From Bacteroidota bacterium (lineage in GTDB: Bacteria > Bacteroidota > Bacteroidia > Flavobacteriales > Flavobacteriaceae): DNA of 6,803 bases. The notes under the pieces were generated by a model. The model saw only the letters and a program-made list of their open reading frames with translations, made no database searches and was not told the origin of the DNA. This document shows positions 1 to 6,764 of this stretch, piece after piece (the first letter of the stretch is position 1; every line of letters begins with the position of its first letter). A program made the position numbers and the translations under genes. The DNA is taken from the NCBI GenBank assembly GCA_024278565.1, contig JAJRSY010000084.1, forward strand, positions 1 through 6,803. The letters run 5' to 3'.

Positions 1-27
1 AGTGTTGATTACTGTTGTCCGATTAAA

Positions 28-55
28 ACCTGCCTGTCTGGCCGGACAGGCAGGT
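28..55. repeat. GC-rich palindrome 1 (11-bp stem hairpin)
   Basis: ACCTGCCTGTC (28-38) pairs perfectly with GACAGGCAGGT (45-55) around a 6-base loop, TGGCCG. It is far more GC-rich than the surrounding sequence and sits inside the inverted-repeat element. There is no T-run directly after it, so it does not look like a simple terminator. From memory, palindromes built on CCTGCCTG/GGCCGG cores recur between genes in Flavobacteriaceae; this was not checked here. Confidence 0.7.
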
Positions 56-84
56 CAAGTCTTTATTCTTTGTTCTTTCAACGA

Positions 85-107
85 ACCTGCCTGGCCGGCA
101 GGGCGGT
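85..107. repeat. GC-rich palindrome 2, degenerate copy of palindrome 1
   Basis: CCTGCC (86-91) pairs with GGCAGG (97-102) around TGGCC. The outer ACC (85-87) and GGT (105-107) echo the ends of palindrome 1. It shares the ACCTGCCTG and TGGCCGG core with the palindrome 57 bp upstream, so the pair looks like two diverged copies of one repeat unit with an AT-rich spacer between them. Confidence 0.6.
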
Positions 108-197
108 CTTGTATCTTTTCCCGGACAACAGTAATTGTTGATATAAAAGTAATAAGTTATGGGAGATATAGAAGAAGCTTTTTCAAAAATCTTTTCC

Positions 198-233
198 TTT
201 GATATAGCCAAATATACTTAGGTACGATATTTG
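198..233 (+). promoter_or_regulatory. possible Bacteroidota-type promoter for the TPR/barrel operon
   Basis: TTTG at 198-201 is followed after 24 bases by GATATTTG at 226-233. The second box differs from the Bacteroidota -7 consensus TAnnTTTG at its first base, and the spacing is slightly longer than the usual 17-23. It lies 33 bp before the ATG at 267, a sensible leader length. The leader has no clear Shine-Dalgarno sequence, which is normal for this phylum. This is a weak call made from motif reading alone. Confidence 0.3.
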
Positions 234-266
234 ACGTTATCTAAGTTAGTAAATAGTTAGAACGCT

Positions 267-3200
267 ATGTTTAAAAAAATATCCGTAATACTTCCCTTTT
301 TTCTAGGGATGGTTTTTTTAGGGCTTTCCCAAGAAACCAAAATTTATACCCACGAACAAAAAGAATACCAAGATGCCCTGGCACTGTACAACAATGAACA
401 GTACCAAGCTGCCCAGACGATTTTTGGTAAGGTCAAGAACACCACCCGTAATTTAGAGACTAAGGCAAATAGCGCTTATTATGAGGCAAATGCCGCAGTA
501 CGGCTGAACCAGTTGGGGGCCGACAACCTCATGGAGGATTTTGTCGAAAAATACCCAACCTCTACCAAACGTAATTCTGCCTTTGCCGATGTGGCCGAGT
601 ATTATTTTGAAACGGGTAAATACCCCTATGCCCTGAAGTGGTACAATAAAGTAGATCAAAAGGCACTCTCGCGCAATGAGATGGACAGGTTCAATTTTAA
701 CTATGGCTATTCCCTTTTTGCGTCAAAAAAAACCAAAGAGGCTGAGCGGTATTTGAATAAAGTGGCCGATTCGCCCGTTTACGGATCGCAGGCAAAGTAT
801 TACCTGGGATATATATCGTATCAACGTGACGACTACCAAGAGGCCAATGAACGCTTTGATGAAATTACAGACCCTGAGATCCTAGAGGAGAAAATGAGCT
901 ACTACCAGGCCGATATTAACTTCAAATTGGGCAAGTTCGAAGAGGCCATTGCCTTGGCGAAAAAGCAGATGGCGAAGGGCGACCGAAAAGAAAAATCAGA
1001 GCTCAGTAAGATCATTGGTGAAAGCTACTTCAACCTGAATCAGTACGCCAATGCCATTCCGTATTTAGAGGATTATAAGGGAAAAAGGGGTAAATGGAGC
1101 AATACCGATTATTACTTGTTGGGATATAGCTATTACAAACAAGGTGATTTTGCCAATGCCATCCAACAGTTCAACAAAATTATCGGCGGCACGAACAGCG
1201 TTTCGCAAAATGCCTATTACCATTTGGCGGAATGTTATTTAAAGTTGGATAAAAAACAGGAAGCCCTGAATGCCTTTCGAAATGCCTCCCAAATGGATTT
1301 TTCTACCGAAATCCAAAAGGATGCCTATTTGAACTATGCCCGATTGAGCTATGAGATAGGAAATCCGTACGAGCCGGTTCCCCAAGTGATCTCAACCTAT
1401 TTGGAGCACTATCCGAACAGTGCGAACGCCACTGAAATGAAGGCCCTTTTAGTAGATTCGTACATCACCTCAAAGAATTTTGAGGGTGCGATGGAGCTCT
1501 TGGAAAAAAACAAGGACTTTGCCAGTAAGGCCACCTATCAAAAAGTAGCCTTTTACCGAGGGGTCGAATTGTTCATTGATGCCGATTACGGGGCTGCGGC
1601 AGAGCATTTTAAAAAATCGTTGGACAATGCCGAAGATGCCATTTTTAAAGCACGGGCCAACTATTGGTTGGGTGAATCGAATTATTTGTTGAACCGATTT
1701 GATGCCGCATTGAGTGGTTTTTTGGAGTTTCAAAGGAACCCAACGGCAAAGTCGACCGAAGAGTACAAAGACCTGAACTACAATTTGGGATATACCTATT
1801 TTAAGTTGCGTGATTATAAAAATGCCATAACGCACTTCAATGAATTTACCAGTTCAGGAACCAATGATACTGCAAAACTGAACGATGGGTACCTGCGATT
1901 GGGCGATAGTTATTTTGTGACCAGTAAATATTGGCCTGCCATTGAGACCTATAACAAATCACTAGCGTTAAAGGGGCCCGAAAAAGACTATGCGGCTTTT
2001 CAAAAGGCATTGAGCTATGGTTTTGTGGGCAGAAGTGCTACTAAAATCGAAGAACTTGAAAATTTCGTGTCCAAATACCCCAAATCTACCCTAAAAGACG
2101 ATGCCCTGTTCGAATTGGCGAACACGCTCATCACAAACGGCCAAGAAAACAGGGGACTGCAAACGTATGACAAATTAATCACTGAATATAGAGCCAGCTC
2201 ATTGGTGCCCCAAGCCATAATGCGACAAGGCTTGGTGCACTACAATGCCGGACGAAACGAACAGGCACTGGCCAAGTTCAAAACGATTGCCCGTGACTAT
2301 TCGAAAACACAAGAAGCCATACAGGCGGTTGCCACGGCAAAATTGGTCTATGTTGATCTGGGCCGTGTGAACGAATATGCCGAATGGGCCCGTGATCTCG
2401 ATTTCGTTGAGGTAACCGATTCCGAACTGGACAATGCCACTTTTGAATCTGCCGATAAACAGAATTTGGAAGGCAATAAAGATGCTGCCATCAAAGGCTA
2501 CGTTAATTATATCAAACAATTCCCCAACGGTTTACATGCGGTAAAGGCCAACTTCAATCTGGCCCAACTTTACTTTGCAAAAGGACAAAAAAAAACGGCA
2601 TTGCCCTACTTTAAGTACGTTGCCGATAGGGGCGCCAGCGAATTTACCGAACAGGCTTTGACACGGGTCTGCGAGGTGTACATTAGCAATAAAGACTATA
2701 CAACGGCGATCCCTTATCTTGAACGATTAGAGAATCAGGCGGATATTCAGCAAAATAGGATTTTTGCCCAGTCGAATTTGATGAAGGGCTACTACGGACA
2801 AAAGAACTACGAAAAGACCATTTTATATGCTGAAAAAGTATTGGCCGTACCCACTATTGATAACCGAATAAAGAGCGATGCACAGACCATGATAGCACGC
2901 TCCGCAATTAAAACCGATGACGGGGCACTGGCAAAAGAGGCCTATGCCGAGGTATTGAGAATAGCTACCGGGTCACTTGCGGCAGAAGCATTGTACTATG
3001 ATGCGTATTTCAAGCATCAAGAAGGGCAGCATGAAGCTTCAAGCACATCGGTGCAGAAATTGGCGAAAGACTATTCCGGTTATAAAGAATGGGGAGGTAA
3101 AGGGTTGGTTATCATGGCAAAAAACTATTACGTTTTGGGCGATGCCTACCAAGCTACCTATATTCTTGAAAGTGTGATCACCAATTTTAGCCAGTACCCC

Positions 3201-3290
3201 GATATTGTTGCAGAGGCCAAAGGAGAGCTTTCGATCATCAAGGCCAAGGAAGCGCGTAGCAATTCATCTGTAAGACAAAATGGTTATTAA
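267..3290 (+). CDS. large exported tetratricopeptide-repeat protein
   Basis: This 1007-residue protein is probably a periplasmic scaffold. Residues 1-21 form a Sec signal peptide: MFKK, a hydrophobic core, then GLS with cleavage before Gln22. There is no lipobox Cys. From about residue 30 to 970 the chain is almost entirely helical-pair repeats of TPR type, roughly 22-24 units. Clear examples are at about 107-130 (AEYYFETGKYPYALKWY), 175-200 (YYLGYISYQRDDYQEA), 282-306, 314-341, 462-490, 502-528, 538-566, 757-785 and 832-860. No catalytic domain is visible, and the tail (about 985-1007) is short and polar. TPR solenoids usually bind other proteins. The next gene, an outer-membrane barrel, follows after 37 bp, so a shared role in the outer membrane or periplasm is likely but inferred. 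It resembles the T9SS/gliding TPR protein SprE only in general architecture; SprE is a lipoprotein, so I do not assign that name. The TPR assignment is strong, the specific function unknown. Confidence 0.93.
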   Translation: MFKKISVILPFFLGMVFLGLSQETKIYTHEQKEYQDALALYNNEQYQAAQTIFGKVKNTTRNLETKANSAYYEANAAVRLNQLGADNLMEDFVEKYPTSTKRNSAFADVAEYYFETGKYPYALKWYNKVDQKALSRNEMDRFNFNYGYSLFASKKTKEAERYLNKVADSPVYGSQAKYYLGYISYQRDDYQEANERFDEITDPEILEEKMSYYQADINFKLGKFEEAIALAKKQMAKGDRKEKSELSKIIGESYFNLNQYANAIPYLEDYKGKRGKWSNTDYYLLGYSYYKQGDFANAIQQFNKIIGGTNSVSQNAYYHLAECYLKLDKKQEALNAFRNASQMDFSTEIQKDAYLNYARLSYEIGNPYEPVPQVISTYLEHYPNSANATEMKALLVDSYITSKNFEGAMELLEKNKDFASKATYQKVAFYRGVELFIDADYGAAAEHFKKSLDNAEDAIFKARANYWLGESNYLLNRFDAALSGFLEFQRNPTAKSTEEYKDLNYNLGYTYFKLRDYKNAITHFNEFTSSGTNDTAKLNDGYLRLGDSYFVTSKYWPAIETYNKSLALKGPEKDYAAFQKALSYGFVGRSATKIEELENFVSKYPKSTLKDDALFELANTLITNGQENRGLQTYDKLITEYRASSLVPQAIMRQGLVHYNAGRNEQALAKFKTIARDYSKTQEAIQAVATAKLVYVDLGRVNEYAEWARDLDFVEVTDSELDNATFESADKQNLEGNKDAAIKGYVNYIKQFPNGLHAVKANFNLAQLYFAKGQKKTALPYFKYVADRGASEFTEQALTRVCEVYISNKDYTTAIPYLERLENQADIQQNRIFAQSNLMKGYYGQKNYEKTILYAEKVLAVPTIDNRIKSDAQTMIARSAIKTDDGALAKEAYAEVLRIATGSLAAEALYYDAYFKHQEGQHEASSTSVQKLAKDYSGYKEWGGKGLVIMAKNYYVLGDAYQATYILESVITNFSQYPDIVAEAKGELSIIKAKEARSNSSVRQNGY

Positions 3291-3298
3291 AAGAATTA

Positions 3299-3313
3299 TC
3301 CGAAATCTTCGGA
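3299..3313 (+). promoter_or_regulatory. small intercistronic hairpin between TPR and barrel genes
   Basis: TCCGAA (3299-3304) and TTCGGA (3308-3313) form a perfect 6-bp stem with a 3-base loop, within the 37-bp gap between the TPR stop codon and the preferred ATG at 3328. It is followed by ACAAAAGA rather than a T-run, so it is not a rho-independent terminator on this strand. It could affect mRNA stability or coupling between the two genes, or be chance. Confidence 0.35.
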
Positions 3314-3327
3314 CAAAAGAACACTAT

Positions 3328-5094
3328 ATGTACAAGCACATTATCAGTTTTTTGATTCTATTTTTAGGTCTTGCCCAAACTGGTCGGGCACAGGTTAAGG
3401 ATTCTACCGACCTTGGTACAGAGACGGTGACCGTCACCAAGGCATACAGTCCTACCATTTCAGATGCCTTTAAGATCAAATCAATGCCGAACCTTAATGA
3501 TTCGATCGCCCTTCAAAAGAAAAAGGTCGATTATAGTATATTTTCGGTTCCGGTGGCCTCTACCTTTACGCCGGCAAAGGGCAAGGCTTCAACGGTAAAA
3601 AAGACCCCCCCCCCCGTATTGTACAATTCATACGCATCAGGCGGGGGCGGCAACCCGGCCAATGTACTGGCCAAATTTTATACCAGTAGAACCATTGATC
3701 GTGAATCGGGTTTTACAGTCGGGCTTGAACACAACTCTTCACGGGGTGATTTTGATGATGTGCAGATCGATAATATCTATTCAAACAGTGAACTCGAAGG
3801 ATCCTATTCGAAAAGAGGTCGTGATTTCAATTGGGGTGCCGATGTGGGGTTTCAGCACCAATTGTACAATTGGTATGGTACGCCCGAAGGTTTTTTTGAT
3901 GCTCCGCCAAATGGTGTTACGGTAAATCAAATAGATGCACGTCAAAACTATTTTATGGGTGAAGTAGGTGGGCAGTTGAATTTTGAGGAATCGTTCTTCA
4001 AAAGTGCCGAGTTAAAATACCGTAGATTTTGGGATGCCGTGAAATCAGGGGAGAACAGGGCGATATTCAAACCTTCTTTTGAGTTTCCGGTGGCAGAAGA
4101 AACCTTTGGTCTCGCTTTTAAGGTAGATTATGTGAACGGGAGTTTTAAGAACAATATTATTAATGATCCGGACAATACCGTGGGTATAAAATACAGTAAT
4201 TTACAGGTGGGTGTCAACCCAAGTCTTACTCTATTGCGTGACGACCTTTCATTGAATCTGGGGGTGAACCTGGTCTACGGTTTGGACGGTGAGCGTAGTG
4301 ATAGTAATTTTTATATATACCCTGCGGTTACCGCCTCATACCGCTTATTGAACGAGTTCGCCATTGTTTACGGGGGAATAGAGGGTGAACTGAAACAGAA
4401 CTCTTACTACGGCCTTGTAGGTGAGAATCCGTTTGTGTCGCCAACATTGGCCATAGTGCCAACAGATCAACAATATGATGCCTATATAGGCTTGAAAGGG
4501 CAGTTGTTGCCCAATTTAAGTTATAATATAAAAGGATCTTATACCGCAGAAAACAGGAAGCCTTTGTTTAAGCTCAACCCGTTGAACGCATTTCGAACCG
4601 ATGAAAAAGGGTATTATTATGGTAATTCTTTTGAGGTTTTCTATGATGATGTAAAGACATTGGGGGTTTTCGCTGAGTTGAATGTAGATGTCAACCGTAA
4701 TTTTACCTTGGGCATTAATGGAGAATACTTTAATTACAATACCGAGACCAATAACCCGGCCTGGAACCTGCCCGAACTAACGGGCTCTTTGTTTATGGAC
4801 TATCAGATAGGAAAGAAATGGTATATGGGTGCCAATTTGTTTTATGTGGGCGAGCGTAAAGATGTAGCGACCGTAGCCATACAGGGTGGCTTGCCTTCGA
4901 CTTTTCCGGCAACCATTTTGACCCTTGATGGTTATTTTGATGCCAATGCGCATATCGGCTACCGCTTGAGCGATCAATTGTCAATCTTTTTGAAAGCGAT
5001 TAATATTGCCAACAATAATTACCAAAGGTGGGCCAATTTTCAGGTACAGGGCTTTCAGGTCTTGGGCGGTGCTACCTATAAGTTCGATTTTTGA
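3328..5094 (+). CDS. outer-membrane beta-barrel, TonB-dependent-receptor-like without plug
   Basis: The frame is open from an ATG at 3280 that overlaps the previous gene by 11 bp. I prefer the ATG at 3328 because it gives a normal signal peptide (MYKHIISFLILFLGLAQTGRA, cleavage after Ala21 before Gln22), while the longer form adds a basic 16-residue extension. The mature protein begins with a stretch resembling a TonB box (TETVTVTK, residues 31-38), then a low-complexity linker with PPP (94-96) and GGGG (105-108). From about residue 113 to the end come alternating aromatic/polar strands typical of an outer-membrane barrel, finishing in GGATYKFDF with a terminal Phe, the usual beta-signal for BAM insertion. 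At 588 residues it is shorter than ordinary TonB-dependent receptors and lacks room for a plug of about 120-150 residues. Substrate is unknown. It is probably co-transcribed with the upstream TPR gene. An 11-C run in the coding sequence (3605-3615) makes the frame prone to slippage. The barrel call is firm; TonB dependence is uncertain. Confidence 0.9.
   Translation: MYKHIISFLILFLGLAQTGRAQVKDSTDLGTETVTVTKAYSPTISDAFKIKSMPNLNDSIALQKKKVDYSIFSVPVASTFTPAKGKASTVKKTPPPVLYNSYASGGGGNPANVLAKFYTSRTIDRESGFTVGLEHNSSRGDFDDVQIDNIYSNSELEGSYSKRGRDFNWGADVGFQHQLYNWYGTPEGFFDAPPNGVTVNQIDARQNYFMGEVGGQLNFEESFFKSAELKYRRFWDAVKSGENRAIFKPSFEFPVAEETFGLAFKVDYVNGSFKNNIINDPDNTVGIKYSNLQVGVNPSLTLLRDDLSLNLGVNLVYGLDGERSDSNFYIYPAVTASYRLLNEFAIVYGGIEGELKQNSYYGLVGENPFVSPTLAIVPTDQQYDAYIGLKGQLLPNLSYNIKGSYTAENRKPLFKLNPLNAFRTDEKGYYYGNSFEVFYDDVKTLGVFAELNVDVNRNFTLGINGEYFNYNTETNNPAWNLPELTGSLFMDYQIGKKWYMGANLFYVGERKDVATVAIQGGLPSTFPATILTLDGYFDANAHIGYRLSDQLSIFLKAINIANNNYQRWANFQVQGFQVLGGATYKFDF
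3605..3615 (+). repeat. C11 homopolymer in the barrel gene (candidate slippage site)
   Basis: Eleven consecutive C encode the end of Thr93 and all of Pro94-Pro96 with three identical CCC codons. Long C runs are rare in moderate-GC coding sequence and are classic sites of slipped-strand mispairing. Gain of one C would end translation at the TAG at 3687-3689; loss of one C would end it at the TAA at 3923-3925. Either event removes essentially the entire barrel. A G5 run at 3643-3647 could pair with part of the tract in the transcript. Confidence 0.9.
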
Positions 5095-5137
5095 TTATGT
5101 GTGATTTGTTCGATGCCCAAAGAGACGGTTTTTATCG

Positions 5138-5147
5138 AGAATATTCT
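5138..5147. promoter_or_regulatory. 10-bp palindrome in intergenic region, possible operator
   Basis: AGAATATTCT is a perfect 10-bp palindrome at 5138-5147. Its last base is the first base of TACATTTG (5147-5154), which itself fits TAnnTTTG but lacks a TTG box at suitable spacing upstream. The palindrome lies about 15 bases upstream of the better promoter candidate. Being AT-rich and short, it could be chance. Confidence 0.2.
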
Positions 5148-5162
5148 ACATTTGTCTATTAA

Positions 5163-5196
5163 TTTGTTCGGTATTTCACTTGGCAATCTAATTTTG
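5163..5196 (+). promoter_or_regulatory. Bacteroidota-type promoter for the cytochrome lipoprotein gene
   Basis: TTTG at 5163-5166 is separated by 22 bases from TAATTTTG at 5189-5196. The second box matches the -7 consensus TAnnTTTG exactly, and the spacing is inside the 17-23 range reported for Flavobacterium. Transcription would start near 5200-5203, giving a leader of about 20-25 bases before the ATG at 5224. This supports separate transcription of the downstream gene. Confidence 0.5.
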
Positions 5197-5223
5197 TGAT
5201 ATAAACTTATAAGAAATAGCTTT

Positions 5224-6705
5224 ATGAGACTCCTTAATCTTCAAATAATGAGTTCAAATGCTTTTAGTTGTTGCCAATCATTAAAAACGATTCGCAGCTT
5301 CAGTTTACTGTTCTTTATTCTGACCATTGGTCTTGTTTCATGTAAATCAGACGATAATATTGTAGCGGTCGATACCGATACCGACGGTGATGGAATACTT
5401 GATAAACAAGAACTAGCCAACGGCACCAACAAGAACAATGCCTGTGATCCACCACAGAATTCAGGGTATACTGGTTTTGATTCGACCAATACAATATGGT
5501 CGGTCTCTGATTGCGATACCGATGGTATTACCAACGGCGATGAAATCTCAAATAATACAGACCCCTATGTTGACGAGGTTACCGATACAGATGGTGACGG
5601 TCTTACCAACAATGATGAACAAGTGGCGGGTACCGATCCGAACGATCCTTGTGATCCCAAACAAGATTCGGGCTATACAGGTCATAATGCTAACAATACC
5701 TTATGGTCGACGGCTGATTGTGATGCCGATGGTGTGGCCAATGGTGTTGAAATCTCGAATAATACAGACCCCTATTTAGATGGTACTGTATTTGCCGTAC
5801 CAGAATTTTCACCCAAACTTTCAGAGCTGCTTTTGTTCAAAGGTGCACTAGCTGACCTGAGGCTCAATTCAACGGTACATGAGTATAACATGACCACGAA
5901 GCTATATACTGATCATGCCATTAAATTACGTACTATAGCACTTCCTGAAAATACGCAGATGACGTATAATGGCGAGGGGCTTCCTGTTTTTCCTGACAAT
6001 ACGGTTCTCGCCAAGACCTTTTATTATTTTAATGATGAAAGAAATCCATCCTTGGGAAAAAAAATTATAGAGACCAGGGTCTTGATAAAGAAAAATGGGG
6101 CTTGGCAAATGGGTAATTATCTTTGGAACGATGAACAGACCGATGCGGATTTAAGTCTGGACGGGCCAACAGTAAATATAGATTGGATCGACAATGACGG
6201 AGCCAATAGATCTGTAAACTATAAGGTTCCCATTATGCTCAACTGTGTTCAGTGCCACGAAAAAAGTGGTGATAACATACCGATCGGGCCTAAACTAAGG
6301 GCGATGAACTTTGAGCATAACGGAAAAAATCAAATACAGTATTTCATTGATAAAGGGCTGCTCACCGGGGCACCTGAGGTCTCTCAAATCGAAACCCTTC
6401 CAATTTGGGGCGATGCATCGTTTACATTGGAAGAAAGAGCTCGGGCGTATATGGATGTTAACTGTGCCCATTGTCACCAACCCGGTGGCCTGCATGACAG
6501 CAATATGCAGATGATGGGCGGCCGACCTGATTTAAGGTATGAGACCGTATATGCCGATAGTAATATTGATGGTTTTAAGGCTGATATTAAAAATAGGGTC
6601 AATACTTCTCCTGCCTATGGCCCCTCAATGCCACTTGTGTGCATTACCCAGATTCATACAGAGGGTGTTCAACTGATTCATGATTATATTGATTCGTTGA
6701 ACTAA
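5224..6705 (+). CDS. surface-directed di-heme c-type cytochrome lipoprotein with calcium-loop repeats
   Basis: This 493-residue protein starts with a type II signal peptide: hydrophobic segment 26-38, lipobox LVSC, lipidated Cys40. The residues after Cys40 are KSDDN, matching the Ser/Lys-plus-acidic lipoprotein export signal that sends Bacteroidota lipoproteins to the cell surface. Residues 50-187 are two 69-residue repeats with DxDxDG loops of thrombospondin-type-3 style, likely calcium-binding, each with two Cys (74/97, 143/166) that may form disulfides. Residues about 194-493 resemble the SO_2930/HNE_0200-type di-heme cytochrome family, recognised from memory by the KLSELLLFKG, YNGEGLPVFP and VLAKTFYY segments. 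Heme-attachment motifs are CVQCH (341-345) and CAHCH (414-418); Met469 in PSMPLV is a possible axial ligand. The family's reaction is not established. ATG 5248 (residue 9) is an equally plausible start giving a 31-residue signal peptide; I kept 5224, which suits the promoter spacing. The spacing and promoter suggest it is not in the upstream operon. Confidence 0.88.
   Translation: MRLLNLQIMSSNAFSCCQSLKTIRSFSLLFFILTIGLVSCKSDDNIVAVDTDTDGDGILDKQELANGTNKNNACDPPQNSGYTGFDSTNTIWSVSDCDTDGITNGDEISNNTDPYVDEVTDTDGDGLTNNDEQVAGTDPNDPCDPKQDSGYTGHNANNTLWSTADCDADGVANGVEISNNTDPYLDGTVFAVPEFSPKLSELLLFKGALADLRLNSTVHEYNMTTKLYTDHAIKLRTIALPENTQMTYNGEGLPVFPDNTVLAKTFYYFNDERNPSLGKKIIETRVLIKKNGAWQMGNYLWNDEQTDADLSLDGPTVNIDWIDNDGANRSVNYKVPIMLNCVQCHEKSGDNIPIGPKLRAMNFEHNGKNQIQYFIDKGLLTGAPEVSQIETLPIWGDASFTLEERARAYMDVNCAHCHQPGGLHDSNMQMMGGRPDLRYETVYADSNIDGFKADIKNRVNTSPAYGPSMPLVCITQIHTEGVQLIHDYIDSLN
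5371..5784 (+). repeat. in-gene tandem duplication, 2 x 207 bp
   Basis: Two direct repeats with an exact period of 207 bp (69 codons) cover 5371-5577 and 5578-5784. Matching landmarks are DGDG, GYTG, the DCDxDG loop and NNTDPY, each offset by 69 residues. At DNA level the 18-mer AATAATACAGACCCCTAT is identical at 5551-5568 and 5758-5775, while other parts have diverged. The duplication doubles the calcium-loop and Cys-pair module between the lipid anchor and the heme domain. Confidence 0.9.
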
Positions 6706-6718
6706 CCTTGCTTTTTTT
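6667..6718 (+). terminator. weak possible transcription terminator after the cytochrome gene
   Basis: GTTCAAC (6667-6673) can pair with GTTGAAC (6696-6702), and T7 follows at 6712-6718. The stem is only 7 bp, the loop 22 bases, and 9 bases separate stem and T-run, so this is a poor fit to a rho-independent terminator. Its place at the end of the gene is the main support. Confidence 0.2.
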
Positions 6719-6764
6719 AGTGGAGTCAGGGTTTAACTGGTCTGCCGGCTTGTAGGTGTCCTGT

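Larger units (their letters stand above)
8..135. repeat. MITE/REP-like element with 14-bp terminal inverted repeats
   Basis: The ends are perfect 14-bp inverted repeats: ATTACTGTTGTCCG at 8-21 and CGGACAACAGTAAT at 122-135. Similarity continues imperfectly inward to about 21 bp (8-28 against 115-135, 17 of 21 matching). The sequence TGTTG lies directly outside both ends (3-7 and 136-140), as a target-site duplication would; the direct repeat can also be read as TGTTGAT overlapping the ends. Inside are two GC-rich palindromes and no credible gene. The structure fits a non-autonomous miniature transposable element or a REP-pair-like intergenic repeat. Short reading frames crossing it are artefacts of the palindromes. 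Mobility is inferred from structure only; no transposase is present in the window. Confidence 0.55.

Noticed and set aside
23..211. Short frames on both strands near the left edge
   Set aside because: They run through the inverted-repeat element and its palindromes, so their codons reflect repeat sequence, not a protein.
1470..1835. A 121-codon minus-strand frame inside the TPR gene
   Set aside because: It lies fully within the strongly supported TPR gene and has no recognisable domain; it is an antisense shadow, like the shorter minus-strand frames at 453-659, 2015-2218 and 2199-2519.
267..3290. Identification of the TPR protein as SprE/PorW of the type IX secretion system
   Set aside because: SprE is a lipoprotein of about 870 residues; this protein has a plain signal peptide without lipobox Cys and is longer, and its neighbour is a small barrel. 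Only the TPR nature is shared.
3328..5094. A classical plug-containing TonB-dependent receptor or SusC
   Set aside because: The mature chain is too short, shows no plug-like region after the TonB-box-like segment, and no SusD-type gene is adjacent.
5095..5162. A terminator after the barrel gene
   Set aside because: T-rich stretches occur but no stable stem directly precedes them.
5263..5275. Cys16/Cys17 of the cytochrome precursor as the lipidated residue
   Set aside because: They precede the hydrophobic segment; the lipobox LVSC with Cys40 comes after it, as required.
5438..5779. A 113-codon frame with internal repeats inside the cytochrome gene
   Set aside because: It is another frame of the 207-bp tandem duplication; its repeats are inherited from the true gene and it has no start context or recognisable protein character.
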